Notes under the pieces: generated by a model
Databases searched by the model: none
What the model was told of the DNA's origin: nothing
The model's input: the letters and a program-made list of their open reading frames with translations, nothing else
In this document: in pieces, positions 26,383 through 34,735 of the stretch
Layout: every line of letters starts with the position of its first letter
How positions within the stretch are numbered: position 1 is the first letter of the stretch
Made by a program: the position numbers and the translations under genes
Assembly: GCA_963732925.1 (NCBI GenBank)
Contig: CAVTBJ010000006.1
Coordinates: 326,725 to 390,724, forward strand
From: DASZRZ01 sp963732925
GTDB lineage: Bacteria > Acidobacteriota > Terriglobia > Terriglobales > Acidobacteriaceae
DNA: 64,000 bases
Direction: 5' to 3'

Positions 26383-26458
26383 GAATCCTCGGAATCGAGA
26401 TACCCTACAAAAGCCTTCCTGCGGAATCAAGAGCCGATTCGCCGCTCCGCCCCGGAAG

Positions 26459-27217
26459 TTAGGTCGAATGCTTTCTCTTGCCGTGGCGAATGCTGACCAC
26501 CTTGGTTTGCTGCTGCCGGGAAGCCGCCGCAGCAGCTCCCGCTGCCTGCCGGTAGAGACCCATCTTGCGGATGTACTCGGCAACCGGCTCGGGAACCAGT
26601 TTTCCCAGCGACCGTCCCTTGGCCGCTGCGGAACGCAGCTGTGTAGCGGAAACCTTTTCCCGCACCGCGGGCAACAGGTGAATCACCGCCCGTCCCAGCG
26701 CCAGACCGCCATTCGGGGGCATGGCATTGAAGGAATTGCGAACTGAAGCAGCCGGGCGCAACGATTCCGGCAGGGCTTCCCCCAGATCGGCCAGGGAGAA
26801 CCCGGGACGGCTCACCACGATGAACTCAATTTCCCGCAACAGTTCGCCGGCCTTGTACCAGCTCTCAATCTCCAGAAATGCATCAATGCCGATCAGGAAA
26901 AACAGGCGGTCCCGCCGTGGCAGCATCGCCCGGAAGCGGCGCACGGTTTGCAGGGAGTAGTTCGGTGCACGCAGCGCCCCCGGATTGGGAGCCTCCAGCA
27001 GCGAGGGCACAAAGGAAGCATATCCCGCGGTTCCCAAGGCCACCATGGCATAACGATGATGAAACGAGGTGACCGGGCGGCGCTGTTTGTGCGGGGGCAC
27101 ATCCGCCGGAACGAAATACACTCGCCCCAACTCAAAGCGTTCCTGCGCGGCCCGCGCCACAGCCAGGTGGCCGCGATGAATGGGGTCGAACGTGCCCCCA
27201 AAGATGGCGATATTCAT
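26459..27217 (-). CDS. nadD: Nicotinate-nucleotide adenylyltransferase
   Basis: 252 residues. The nucleotidyltransferase motif GGTFDPIHRGH is at residues 7-17, and the second motif is VSATQLRSAAAKG. DRLFFLIGIDAFLEIESWYK fits NadD. The last 25 or so residues are a basic, Gln/Ala-rich extension. It converts nicotinate mononucleotide to deamido-NAD. Its start overlaps the obgE stop by 4 bases. Confidence 0.93.
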   Translation of the reverse strand: MNIAIFGGTFDPIHRGHLAVARAAQERFELGRVYFVPADVPPHKQRRPVTSFHHRYAMVALGTAGYASFVPSLLEAPNPGALRAPNYSLQTVRRFRAMLPRRDRLFFLIGIDAFLEIESWYKAGELLREIEFIVVSRPGFSLADLGEALPESLRPAASVRNSFNAMPPNGGLALGRAVIHLLPAVREKVSATQLRSAAAKGRSLGKLVPEPVAEYIRKMGLYRQAAGAAAAASRQQQTKVVSIRHGKRKHST

Positions 27218-28296
27218 TCCGGAATTGCACCTTCGCTCTGTGCCGGCGCGCCGGATTCGCGGGATTCCGAAGCTGCGGCTTCGGAGCGGCGAATCTCCTC
27301 TACTTTTCGCGCCATCACGCCCTTCAATTCGTCCACGCCTTCGCCGCTTACGGCGGAAATCGCGTAGAACTCCAGCTTGTGCCTCTTACTATACCGTTTG
27401 AGCTTCGCCAGCTTGTCGGGATTGGCGGCATCCATCTTGGATGCCACCACGATCTGCGGCTTTTGCTCTAGCCCGGCGCCAAACTCCTCCAGTTCACCCC
27501 GTACCACCTCATAATCCCTCGTAGGATCGGGACGGCCGCTCGCATCGGATACGTCCACCAGGTGCACCAGCAGCCGCGTTCGCTCCACGTGCCGCAAAAA
27601 CTGCGTTCCCAGGCCCGCGCCGTGGGACGCCCCCTCAATCAGACCCGGGATATCAGCGGCCACAAAGCTGACCAGGTCAGGCTCCTCTCCAACCACCACC
27701 ACTCCCAGATTCGGCTCCAGGGTAGTGAAGGGATAATCGGCAATCTTCGGCTTGGCCGCCGAGATGCGCGCAATCAGCGTGGATTTGCCCGCATTGGGAT
27801 AGCCGACCAGTCCCACGTCTGCCAGCAGCTTCAGTTCCAGCCGCAGGGCGCGCTCCTCGCCGGGACGTCCGGGCTCGGACTCGCGCGGCGCCTGATGCGT
27901 CGAGGTCGCAAAGCGCGCGTTGCCACGCCCACCCCGTCCGCCGCGGGCAATCACCAGGCGTTCATCGGCGCGGGAGAAATCGTGTACCTTCTCGCCTGTG
28001 GCTTCGTCATACACGATTGTGCCAACTGGCACTTTCAGGACAACGTCCTCCCCCTGGCGCCCGGTTCGATCCGAGCCCTCGCCGTGCCGCCCCCGCTCCG
28101 CCTTGTATTCGGGATTAAAACGGAAGTGAATCAGCGTGTTGTGGCGCTCGCTGGACTCCATGATCACGTCGCCGCCCTTGCCCCCGTCGCCTCCCGAGGG
28201 ACCCCCACGGGGAACAAAGGCCTCCCGACGGAAGGCGACAATGCCGTTGCCGCCGTCCCCGGCCTTGATCCGGATTCGCGCTTCATCAATAAACAT
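27214..28296 (-). CDS. obgE: GTPase Obg/CgtA
   Basis: 360 residues. The glycine-rich Obg fold spans about residues 1-160 (AGDGGNGIVAFRREAFVPRG, GGRGGRGNARF). The G domain follows with G1 GYPNAGKST (165-173), G3 DIPGLIEGASHG and G4 ASKMD. It acts in late assembly of the large ribosomal subunit and the stringent response. It heads the obgE-nadD-rsfS operon. Confidence 0.96.
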   Translation of the reverse strand: MFIDEARIRIKAGDGGNGIVAFRREAFVPRGGPSGGDGGKGGDVIMESSERHNTLIHFRFNPEYKAERGRHGEGSDRTGRQGEDVVLKVPVGTIVYDEATGEKVHDFSRADERLVIARGGRGGRGNARFATSTHQAPRESEPGRPGEERALRLELKLLADVGLVGYPNAGKSTLIARISAAKPKIADYPFTTLEPNLGVVVVGEEPDLVSFVAADIPGLIEGASHGAGLGTQFLRHVERTRLLVHLVDVSDASGRPDPTRDYEVVRGELEEFGAGLEQKPQIVVASKMDAANPDKLAKLKRYSKRHKLEFYAISAVSGEGVDELKGVMARKVEEIRRSEAAASESRESGAPAQSEGAIPE

Positions 28297-28486
28297 TGCT
28301 GTTGGCCGTCTCCACCCTTACGGACCCAGGAGTTACCAGTCTCACAGGATAGCAGGGGAATCAGGCGGCGGACCGCCGCAGCCGGCCCGACCTGCCCTGC
28401 GGCTTCCCGAAGAAAGGTCCTGCAAGTCGCAGCAGCCATCTATACTGCTTCCGGCAGGATCGAGAAATTTCCGCTTGGAGGATCGT

Positions 28487-28909
28487 ATGCTTCAGGGGTT
28501 CAAGAAGTTCATCATGAAAGGGAACGTAGTCGACTTGGCCGTGGCCGTGGTCATGGGCGTGGCTTTCGGCGCGGTGGTGACCTCGTTCGTCACCAACCTG
28601 CTCACGCCGCTGATCTCCGCAGTGGCCGGCAAACCTGATTTCTCAGCCTGGAAGCTGGTTGTCGGAAACAGCCAGTTTCTTTACGGCGATTTCCTGAACG
28701 CGCTGCTTTCGTTCCTGTTCGTCGCGGCGGCGGTGTACTTCTTTGTGGTGTTGCCCATGAATACCCTGGCAGATCTCCACAAAAAGCCGGAGCCTCCTAC
28801 GGTGCCTACAACCAAGCAGTGCCCGGAATGCCTGAGCGAAATTCCTCTGGCAGCCCGTCGCTGCGCGTTTTGCACTTCGTTGCTCGTCTCTGGAGCGACG
28901 GCAGTGTAA
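28487..28909 (+). CDS. mscL: Large-conductance mechanosensitive channel with C-terminal zinc ribbon
   Basis: 140 residues from ATG 28487, preceded by TTGGAGGA. The N-terminal half is MscL: MLQGFKKFIMKGNVVDLAVA, the first membrane helix VVMGVAFGAVVTSFVTNLLT and the second LSFLFVAAAVYFFVVLPMN. The tail has CPECLSEIPLAARRCAFC, a four-cysteine rubredoxin-like knuckle found in some MscL proteins in place of the plain helical bundle. It releases solutes on hypo-osmotic shock. The frame is open upstream, but that part is not protein-like. Confidence 0.93.
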   Translation: MLQGFKKFIMKGNVVDLAVAVVMGVAFGAVVTSFVTNLLTPLISAVAGKPDFSAWKLVVGNSQFLYGDFLNALLSFLFVAAAVYFFVVLPMNTLADLHKKPEPPTVPTTKQCPECLSEIPLAARRCAFCTSLLVSGATAV

Positions 28910-29076
28910 AGGAGGACAACGCTCCTACCTCTGCTATATCCGGTATATACTTCTGCGCTCCGAATTGCCTCGCATCCGGACGTCGTGCCCATTTTGCCGT
29001 TCTCCCCGAGGTTCCTTCCGGCAGACTGGCGCGTTGGGCATGCGCCGGCCGGTCACATTCGCTTTGGAGAATGCCA

Positions 29077-30318
29077 ATGCCGGTGAACCGACGATCCTTT
29101 CTCAAATCACTCGCCCTCTCTGCCGCGGCGGTTTCGGCTCTCAGGAACCCGCCCCGCGCCCAAGCCGCCCTTCCCAAGGGCAAGATCACTCGCGTGCGAA
29201 TCTACAAGCCACCCAACCTCAATCTGCTGTTCAACCAGAGCAACATGCTGGTCACGGTAGAAACCGACGTTGGTATCACCGGCATCGGAGAGGGGGGAGC
29301 AAAGGACACACTGGAGCAATGTGCCGGCAGCCTGATCGGCAAGAACCCCTTCCAGAGCGAAGCCATTTGGCAGGAGGAATACGTTGCCTGGTTTTATCCC
29401 CCCGGCCGGGAAAAGATCGACGCCGTGGGCGCGCTCGATCTTGCGCTTTGGGACATCAAGGGTAAAGCTCTCAACGTGCCCGTTCACGAACTGCTCGGCG
29501 GCGCGGTGCGGAACTACTGTGAGTGCTACCAGACCCTCCCTGGCCCTGACGAACCTAAGGGGCTCAGCACTCGTGAACTCGCTCATGCTGCCATGGAAGC
29601 GGGATATCGCGCCTTTCGCATGGACGCGGCCAGCACCACCATTGGAGGAACCTACAACTCGCACGAGCGTGTCCGCAAGCTGGTAGCCGATTGCCGGGAG
29701 GCACGCGAAGGCGTCGGCGTCAATGGGGACTGGTGCATCGATTTCCACCAGCGTTTGGACTATGACGATGCCATCCGCGCCTGCCGCCTGATTGAGGAAT
29801 ATGAACCATACTTTGTCGAAGATCCCGTACGCGATGAATACTTTCATCAGGACCTCCCGCGGCTTCGCCAGATGACAAGCGTGCCGCTCGCCGCTGGCGA
29901 GGAATGGGGCCAGCGCTATGACTTCAACACCCTGGTGGAGAACCACGACCTGGATTACATCCGGGCAACGCTTCCCAACGTCGGCGGAATCACGGAGATG
30001 ATGAAGATCGCCGCCATTTGTGAAACCCATGCCGTCGGCATCGTCCCGCACTTTACCGGCCCGGTTGCCACCGCCGCTCTCGTGAACTGCCTCTCGACGT
30101 TTCCTGGCCCGGTTCTCATGGAATACAACTATGGAGGCAGGCCCATTGATTATCTGCCGGAGTGCCTCGACTTTAACCATGGCAAAGCACTCAGGAATGC
30201 GCGCCCCGGCCTCGGCGTAACCGCCGATCTGAACCGGCTCACGCTGATTGGAGAGGTTACCGAACCGGGGAGACGCAACGTCTATGTCCGGCCGGATGGC
30301 TCGCTCACTCACTGGTAA
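29077..30318 (+). CDS. Tat-exported enolase-superfamily (mandelate racemase/DgoD-like) protein
   Basis: 413 residues from ATG 29077, with GGAG 7 bases ahead. A twin-arginine signal (NRRSFLKSLALSAAAVSAL) is followed by the capping domain (VRIYKPPNLNLLFNQSNMLV, GIGEGGAKDTLEQC, AVGALDLALWDIKGKALNVP). The barrel carries the metal ligands in NGDWCIDFHQ, YFVEDPV and AAGEEWG, and a histidine in GIVPHFTGP. The DFHQ and PHFTGP pair resembles D-galactonate dehydratase-type members. Export is unusual for this superfamily but common in Acidobacteria. It is probably a periplasmic sugar-acid dehydratase or epimerase; the exact substrate is unknown. Confidence 0.85.
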   Translation: MPVNRRSFLKSLALSAAAVSALRNPPRAQAALPKGKITRVRIYKPPNLNLLFNQSNMLVTVETDVGITGIGEGGAKDTLEQCAGSLIGKNPFQSEAIWQEEYVAWFYPPGREKIDAVGALDLALWDIKGKALNVPVHELLGGAVRNYCECYQTLPGPDEPKGLSTRELAHAAMEAGYRAFRMDAASTTIGGTYNSHERVRKLVADCREAREGVGVNGDWCIDFHQRLDYDDAIRACRLIEEYEPYFVEDPVRDEYFHQDLPRLRQMTSVPLAAGEEWGQRYDFNTLVENHDLDYIRATLPNVGGITEMMKIAAICETHAVGIVPHFTGPVATAALVNCLSTFPGPVLMEYNYGGRPIDYLPECLDFNHGKALRNARPGLGVTADLNRLTLIGEVTEPGRRNVYVRPDGSLTHW

Positions 30319-30433
30319 TTTTGCCCGGAAGCACAGTCCCACAGGCAGCGCCCCAGCCGAGGCTGTGCCGTCGGGGACGTATTGCTTATGGAATCCGGGT
30401 ATAAGCGGTTGAGGAGTGGAAAACCGGCGGGGT

Positions 30434-30463
30434 AAGAAGCAGCGGGGCACGGGGCCCCGCCGC
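30434..30463 (-). terminator. Possible terminator of the HU gene
   Basis: On the minus strand GCGGCGGGG (30463-30455) pairs with CCCCGCTGC (30447-30439) with one G-T wobble. It is followed by TTCTTA, a short U-rich stretch. It starts 10 bases after the HU stop. Confidence 0.5.
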
Positions 30464-30472
30464 AGGTAGAGA

Positions 30473-30769
30473 CTAGCGCTTGGGCGGCGAGATAGCGTCC
30501 TTGGCCTGCTTTGCGACCCGAAATTTCACCACGGTCTTGGCAGGAATCTTGATTGGCTCGCCGGTCTGCGGATTGCGGCCCGTCCGCGCTTTGCGGTTGG
30601 ACTTAACCAGGCGGCCCAGTCCCGGCAGGACGAATACGCCGTTCTTCTTGGTTTCCTTCACTGCGGTTTCCGCCAGGCCTTCAAAAAAAGCCGCGGCGGT
30701 CTTGTTGTTCAGCCCAGTCTTCTCGGCCATGTGCCGGACGAGCTGAGTTTTGGTCATGCCAGATGCCAT
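30473..30769 (-). CDS. HU-family DNA-binding protein
   Basis: 98 residues. It has MTKTQLVRHMAEKTGLNNKT for the helical base, FVLPGLGRLVKSNRKARTGR and the family signature GRNPQTGEPIKIPAKTVVKF. It bends and compacts DNA as a dimer. A perfect AAGGAGGATTC precedes the ATG, predicting strong translation. Not distinguishable here between HU and IHF; HU by overall pattern. Confidence 0.93.
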   Translation of the reverse strand: MASGMTKTQLVRHMAEKTGLNNKTAAAFFEGLAETAVKETKKNGVFVLPGLGRLVKSNRKARTGRNPQTGEPIKIPAKTVVKFRVAKQAKDAISPPKR

Positions 30770-30866
30770 GAATCCTCCTTAGAACGTGAGCACCCTTGAA
30801 GTACTCAGGTTGCTGGCATCTTATATCAGCAGTTTCCCTCTTGAGAAGCACCCAGGAAGCTTCCGG

Positions 30867-30889
30867 GCCGCATTTTATGCGGCTTTTTT
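30867..30889 (+). terminator. Strong Rho-independent terminator on the plus strand, no gene in front
   Basis: GCCGCA (30867-30872), loop TTTTA, TGCGGC (30878-30883), then TTTTTT (30884-30889). It is oriented for plus-strand transcription, yet the HU gene is on the minus strand and the last plus-strand gene ends at 30318. A short RNA could be made from the promoter-like TTGAAG (30796-30801) and TCTTAT (30819-30824), 17 bases apart. That RNA would be about 55 bases. Confidence 0.65.
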
Positions 30890-31161
30890 CGCTCTCGCCT
30901 GTGGAAAACCAGCCAGAATCGCGCCTTTTTCGGCATCTGTTCCTGCAATGGCACGGATGGGGAAGGTGTCTTGCTTGTAAAACTGCACTGCCATCCCTTC
31001 GGGTTTTATCCCTTCAGGCCCCTTCCGGCGCGGTTCCGCCCGCGTTGCCAGTGGATGACGGATTTCCCATTGAGCTTCTCTACGCTAGCAGTTAGCCTGA
31101 TGCAATGCGCGCAGCTTCGTCATTCCCGGTGATTACGGCCCGGTTGTTATTGGAGGATATC

Positions 31162-31512
31162 TTGCGGTTACAAGTGGAGCTTCATGAGGAAGCCAACGTG
31201 CGTGTGCTGCGCTGTTTTGGATCAATCGTGTTCGGACCGGAAGTGGACTATTTGCGTCTACGGATCGCGGAATTGCTGGATCAGTGCTGCTGTCTGATTC
31301 TGAATCTGGCTCAGGTGCGGAAGATCGACGCCGGTGGCTTGGGCTTGCTCGCGTGGGTGTGCGGAGAGATGATCTCCCAGCGGCGTCCCGCCAGGCTGGT
31401 GTGCTCGTGCAGTCGCGTCTACGACCTGCTGCGCCTGAGCGGCCTGGTTCGGCAGATGGAAATCTATCCCACCGAAGCAGCGGCGTGGAAGTCCTGCTTG
31501 CAGGCGGCTTGA
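31162..31512 (+). CDS. STAS-domain protein (anti-sigma-factor antagonist-like)
   Basis: 116 residues from TTG 31162, chosen because GGAGG lies at 31152-31156 with 5-base spacing; ATG 31105 has no such site. The STAS pattern is VRVLRCFGSIVFGPEVDYLR, CCCLILNLAQVRKIDAGGLG and PARLVCSCSRVYDLLRLSGL. The phosphorylatable DSSG is replaced by DAGG, so serine phosphorylation at that site is lost. It may bind an anti-sigma factor or act in a signalling complex. No kinase or sigma gene is adjacent. Confidence 0.75.
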   Translation: MRLQVELHEEANVRVLRCFGSIVFGPEVDYLRLRIAELLDQCCCLILNLAQVRKIDAGGLGLLAWVCGEMISQRRPARLVCSCSRVYDLLRLSGLVRQMEIYPTEAAAWKSCLQAA

Positions 31513-31588
31513 ACTCCATGGGAAGCCGGCCAAAGCATTCTATATTCGCCGGCGTTGGCGGCTTCGGGTGTTTGCCCGCATCTAATCT

Positions 31589-31648
31589 TTCAGAGATACG
31601 GGCCGTTCAGAGATACTGGCAGTCCAGAGATATTGCAGTTCAGAAACC
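31589..31648 (+). repeat. Tandem 17-bp repeat, three and a half copies
   Basis: TTCAGAGATACGGGCCG (31589), TTCAGAGATACTGGCAG (31606), TCCAGAGATATTGCAG (31623, one base shorter) and TTCAGAAACC (31639) follow head to tail, ending about 30 bases before the DUF2007 start. The spacing of about 1.6 helical turns and the upstream position suit protein binding sites. A simple tandem duplication is the alternative. Confidence 0.7.
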
Positions 31649-31676
31649 GTGATCACCCAAACCGGAGGAAAATCTT

Positions 31677-31961
31677 ATGGCGGCCCAGACCAGTTCTAAC
31701 CAGGGTCACGAGGCATTGATTGAGATATTCGACACCATGGAGGAATCCGAAGCCCTGGTGGTGAAAGGGCTTCTTGAAAGCTCCGGCATTCCCGCCCTAA
31801 TCAGCGCGCTCGATGCCCCGCAGGACGTTCTTCCCGGGGTTGGCGGCGTCTTGGTCCTCGTTCCTCGCGAGCATGCCGAGGAAGCTCGGCAGTTGATTTC
31901 CCAACAGCACCGTCCGCGGCGCCATGCAAAAGCCAAATCGCAGGCGCCTGACGAAATATGA
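31677..31961 (+). CDS. DUF2007 domain protein (putative signal-transducing protein)
   Basis: 94 residues from ATG 31677, with CCGGAGGAAAA just before. The ferredoxin-like DUF2007 core is IEIFDTMEESEALVVKGLLE, SSGIPALISALDAP and GGVLVLVPREHAEEARQLI. The family is thought to bind small ligands or PII-like partners, without firm function. The tail is basic (RPRRHAKAKS). The tandem repeat upstream may regulate it. Confidence 0.85.
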   Translation: MAAQTSSNQGHEALIEIFDTMEESEALVVKGLLESSGIPALISALDAPQDVLPGVGGVLVLVPREHAEEARQLISQQHRPRRHAKAKSQAPDEI

Positions 31962-32030
31962 TCCTGAACCTGGGCTCGCGGCTTCGACTTACACCGCCAC
32001 CCAGCCTTGCCGCATGAGCCGGGGCAATGC

Positions 32031-34622
32031 TCACTGCGCCACTGCTTCCACCGACTTCCCGTCCAGGTAAAACGTAACCGCGCCCATGGTGTCGGTGCGA
32101 TAGGTGCGTATGCCGGAATCTTCGAGGCGCCGCAGCACCTCGTCTCCGGGATGGTGGAACTGATTGCGCAAGCCGACGGAAATGGCGGCCCATTGCGGCT
32201 TCACTGCTTGCAGCAGTTCCGGACTGCTCGACGTCTTGCTGCCGTGGTGGCCCACTTTCAGCAGGTCTGCCTGAACGTCTGTCTCGCTGGCAATCCATTG
32301 CTCTGATTTGCGCTCGGCGTCGGCCTCCAGCACCGCCGCCGAATTCTTATACGCAATGCGAAACACCAGGGAATCGTCATCGCGCACCTGCTTGCCCAGC
32401 TTCCAGCCCCGCGGCGGAGAGAGTACACGTATGCTGGTGTCTCCGAACGGGAATTCGTCTCCCCCCTGCCGGTAAACGACGGCTATCGCCTGCCCGGAGG
32501 CTTGCCTCAATAGGTGGCGCAGTGCCGAAGTCAAGACGCTCGGCCCCACCCACAATTCCCGCGGACGAAAATTCTCCAGCACCGAACTCATTCCCCCGAT
32601 GTGGTCGGAGTGGGCATGCGTCAACGCCACCGCGTCCAGCCGGGTAATGCCGCGGGCCCACAGGTAAGGAGAGACTACATCCTCGCCGAAATCGAATTCC
32701 GAAACCCCGGGGCCAATGGTTCCCGCGGCATCCACCAGCAAGGTGTGCCCGTCGGGAGTCACCAGCAGAGTGGAATCCGCCTGCCCCACGTCGATGGCCG
32801 TGATCTCAAGCATTCCGGTGCGGAACTGAGGACGGGCCGGTACCATCGTGATCCACAATGCCACTGCCGCCACGCCTGCCAGTCCGGCGGCAGCGATCCA
32901 GGTTCGCCGGCGCGCGGTGAGCATCGCCACCACAAAGGCCAGGGCCGCCACCGCGCACAGAACGCCTCCCGGCAACGCAACCCGTACGTCGGTGCCCAGC
33001 CGCGCTGCCGAGGCCATCATGACATTCACTGCCCATCCGGCAATTAGCGCGAGCGGCTTTGCCAGCCACGCCGACAGGTAACTCAGCCCAACCGCTGCCA
33101 TGGCCGATGGCATGAGCACCATGGTGAGCGGAACCGCCACAACGTTGGCCGGCAGCGCCCCCAGCGTGGCACGGTGAAAGTAAAATGCCATGGGCAGTGC
33201 GAGGCTGAGTTGCACGATGGCCGAGATCACGAGAATGTCGTAGATGGAGATCGCTGCTCCGGCGACCTGCGTGAGCAGCCATCGGGCCGGCCGTTTCCCG
33301 GCAAAAGGCGCCAGGCGATCCCCCAGCAGTCGCAAGTCCAACCGGAACTGCGCCAGTTTCGGGGGCAGGGAAATGTCGTAGCTCGCCGAATCCAGGTGGC
33401 GCAGCGCGCGCCGGTAGGGAAGCGAGGTCCGCTCCAGCCAAGGTACCCCCATGCCCAGGATGGCCAGCACGGAGAGAAATGTCAGTTGAAAGCTGGCATC
33501 AAATAGCGCTTGCGGATCCGCCGTCAGCACCACCAGCGCGGCGATCCCGAGCGCGTTCAGCAGAGCCCTCTCGCGATACAGCAGCCGCGCGCCCAGTCCG
33601 GCGGCCAGCATCAGCGTGGCCCGCATCACGGGAGTGCCCGCATTGGCCAGAAAGGCATAGCCCGCCGCTACTGCCAGCGTCGCAATGGACGCCGTAAAGT
33701 CGCCCGCTCCCAGGCGGCGCATGACCCAGAACACTACCAGGGCCAGGATTCCCACGTGCAGCCCGGAGACCACCAGGATGTGGTAAATCCCCGCGCGCTG
33801 AAACTCCGTCCGCAGCGGCCGCTCCAGGTAGGAACGATCGCCGATCAGCATGGCATCCGCCAGCGGCGCCTGGCGCTGATTCCACAGAGTATGGATGCGC
33901 TCAACAATGCTCCGGCGCAGCGCATTGCGCCAGCGCTGCAGCCGGGCGTGGGAGGCTTGCCCCAGCACCTCGACGTGATCTTCGCCAACTGCGCCGGTCA
34001 AAGTAATGCCTTGTTCCGCCAGATACTCGCGATAATCCCAGGCTCCCGGATTGCCGAAGTTACGAGGCGTGCGCAGACGTGTCCGAAAAACGCAGTCGCT
34101 CTCCGAAGCGATAAATGTGCGTAGCCGTGCCAGCGTCCAGATCGCCGTCTTGGCTTGCACGTCGCGCTCACGGTCGCGCGAATACACGCTCAAGCGCAGC
34201 CCGGTGTGTACCGGAAATTTCTGGTCCCCTTTCTGAATGGAGTCCACCCTGAGGTCCACAACCTGCCGCGATACCGAGCCTACGCGGCGCAGCACGCCGT
34301 CGGCGGCCACCACGCCGGTCACCGTGACCTCGTTTCCCTGGGCAAATTGTTCGAAGAAGGCAGCTCGTAGTTGCTGATCGAAGGAGCGTCCGCGTCCGGC
34401 GAGGCTGAGTGCTCCCCCCGACGCCAGAGTCGCGGTGATGAACAGTAGAGCCCAGCGCGGGCGCCTGCGAATCAGCAGGCCCGCCGAAACGGCACAGACC
34501 AGCGCCGCCGCCGCCCACCAGCCCGCCGGACGCCACCATCGCCAGCCCATCAGGATGCCCGCGGTAAATGCCAGGGCAGCCCACAACATGGGTTGCCGAG
34601 GAGCCGCCGCAGAATGGACCAT
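32031..34622 (-). CDS. comEC: ComEC/Rec2-family DNA uptake channel
   Basis: 863 residues, intact. N-terminal membrane helices and a DUF4131-like OB domain (about 1-200) lead into the Competence domain (LADAMLIGDRSYLERPLRTE, GIYHILVVSGLHVGILALVV). The C-terminal metallo-beta-lactamase-like domain follows (EITAIDVGQADSTLLVTPDG, ALTHAHSDHIGGMSSVL, DLLKVGHHGSKTSSSPELL). It is the inner-membrane channel for single-stranded DNA in natural transformation, and the last domain may be the nuclease. No pilus or comEA gene is nearby. Confidence 0.95.
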   Translation of the reverse strand: MVHSAAAPRQPMLWAALAFTAGILMGWRWWRPAGWWAAAALVCAVSAGLLIRRRPRWALLFITATLASGGALSLAGRGRSFDQQLRAAFFEQFAQGNEVTVTGVVAADGVLRRVGSVSRQVVDLRVDSIQKGDQKFPVHTGLRLSVYSRDRERDVQAKTAIWTLARLRTFIASESDCVFRTRLRTPRNFGNPGAWDYREYLAEQGITLTGAVGEDHVEVLGQASHARLQRWRNALRRSIVERIHTLWNQRQAPLADAMLIGDRSYLERPLRTEFQRAGIYHILVVSGLHVGILALVVFWVMRRLGAGDFTASIATLAVAAGYAFLANAGTPVMRATLMLAAGLGARLLYRERALLNALGIAALVVLTADPQALFDASFQLTFLSVLAILGMGVPWLERTSLPYRRALRHLDSASYDISLPPKLAQFRLDLRLLGDRLAPFAGKRPARWLLTQVAGAAISIYDILVISAIVQLSLALPMAFYFHRATLGALPANVVAVPLTMVLMPSAMAAVGLSYLSAWLAKPLALIAGWAVNVMMASAARLGTDVRVALPGGVLCAVAALAFVVAMLTARRRTWIAAAGLAGVAAVALWITMVPARPQFRTGMLEITAIDVGQADSTLLVTPDGHTLLVDAAGTIGPGVSEFDFGEDVVSPYLWARGITRLDAVALTHAHSDHIGGMSSVLENFRPRELWVGPSVLTSALRHLLRQASGQAIAVVYRQGGDEFPFGDTSIRVLSPPRGWKLGKQVRDDDSLVFRIAYKNSAAVLEADAERKSEQWIASETDVQADLLKVGHHGSKTSSSPELLQAVKPQWAAISVGLRNQFHHPGDEVLRRLEDSGIRTYRTDTMGAVTFYLDGKSVEAVAQ

Positions 34623-34735
34623 TGCCGCGCCATGAGCGCACGATTATAACCAGAGCCGGTCCCAGAAAAGCGGATTGCCGACTGCCACGCCTTGTGTAAT
34701 CACGGAGCTTGCCCCGCCCCCTATAGGAGGTTTCG

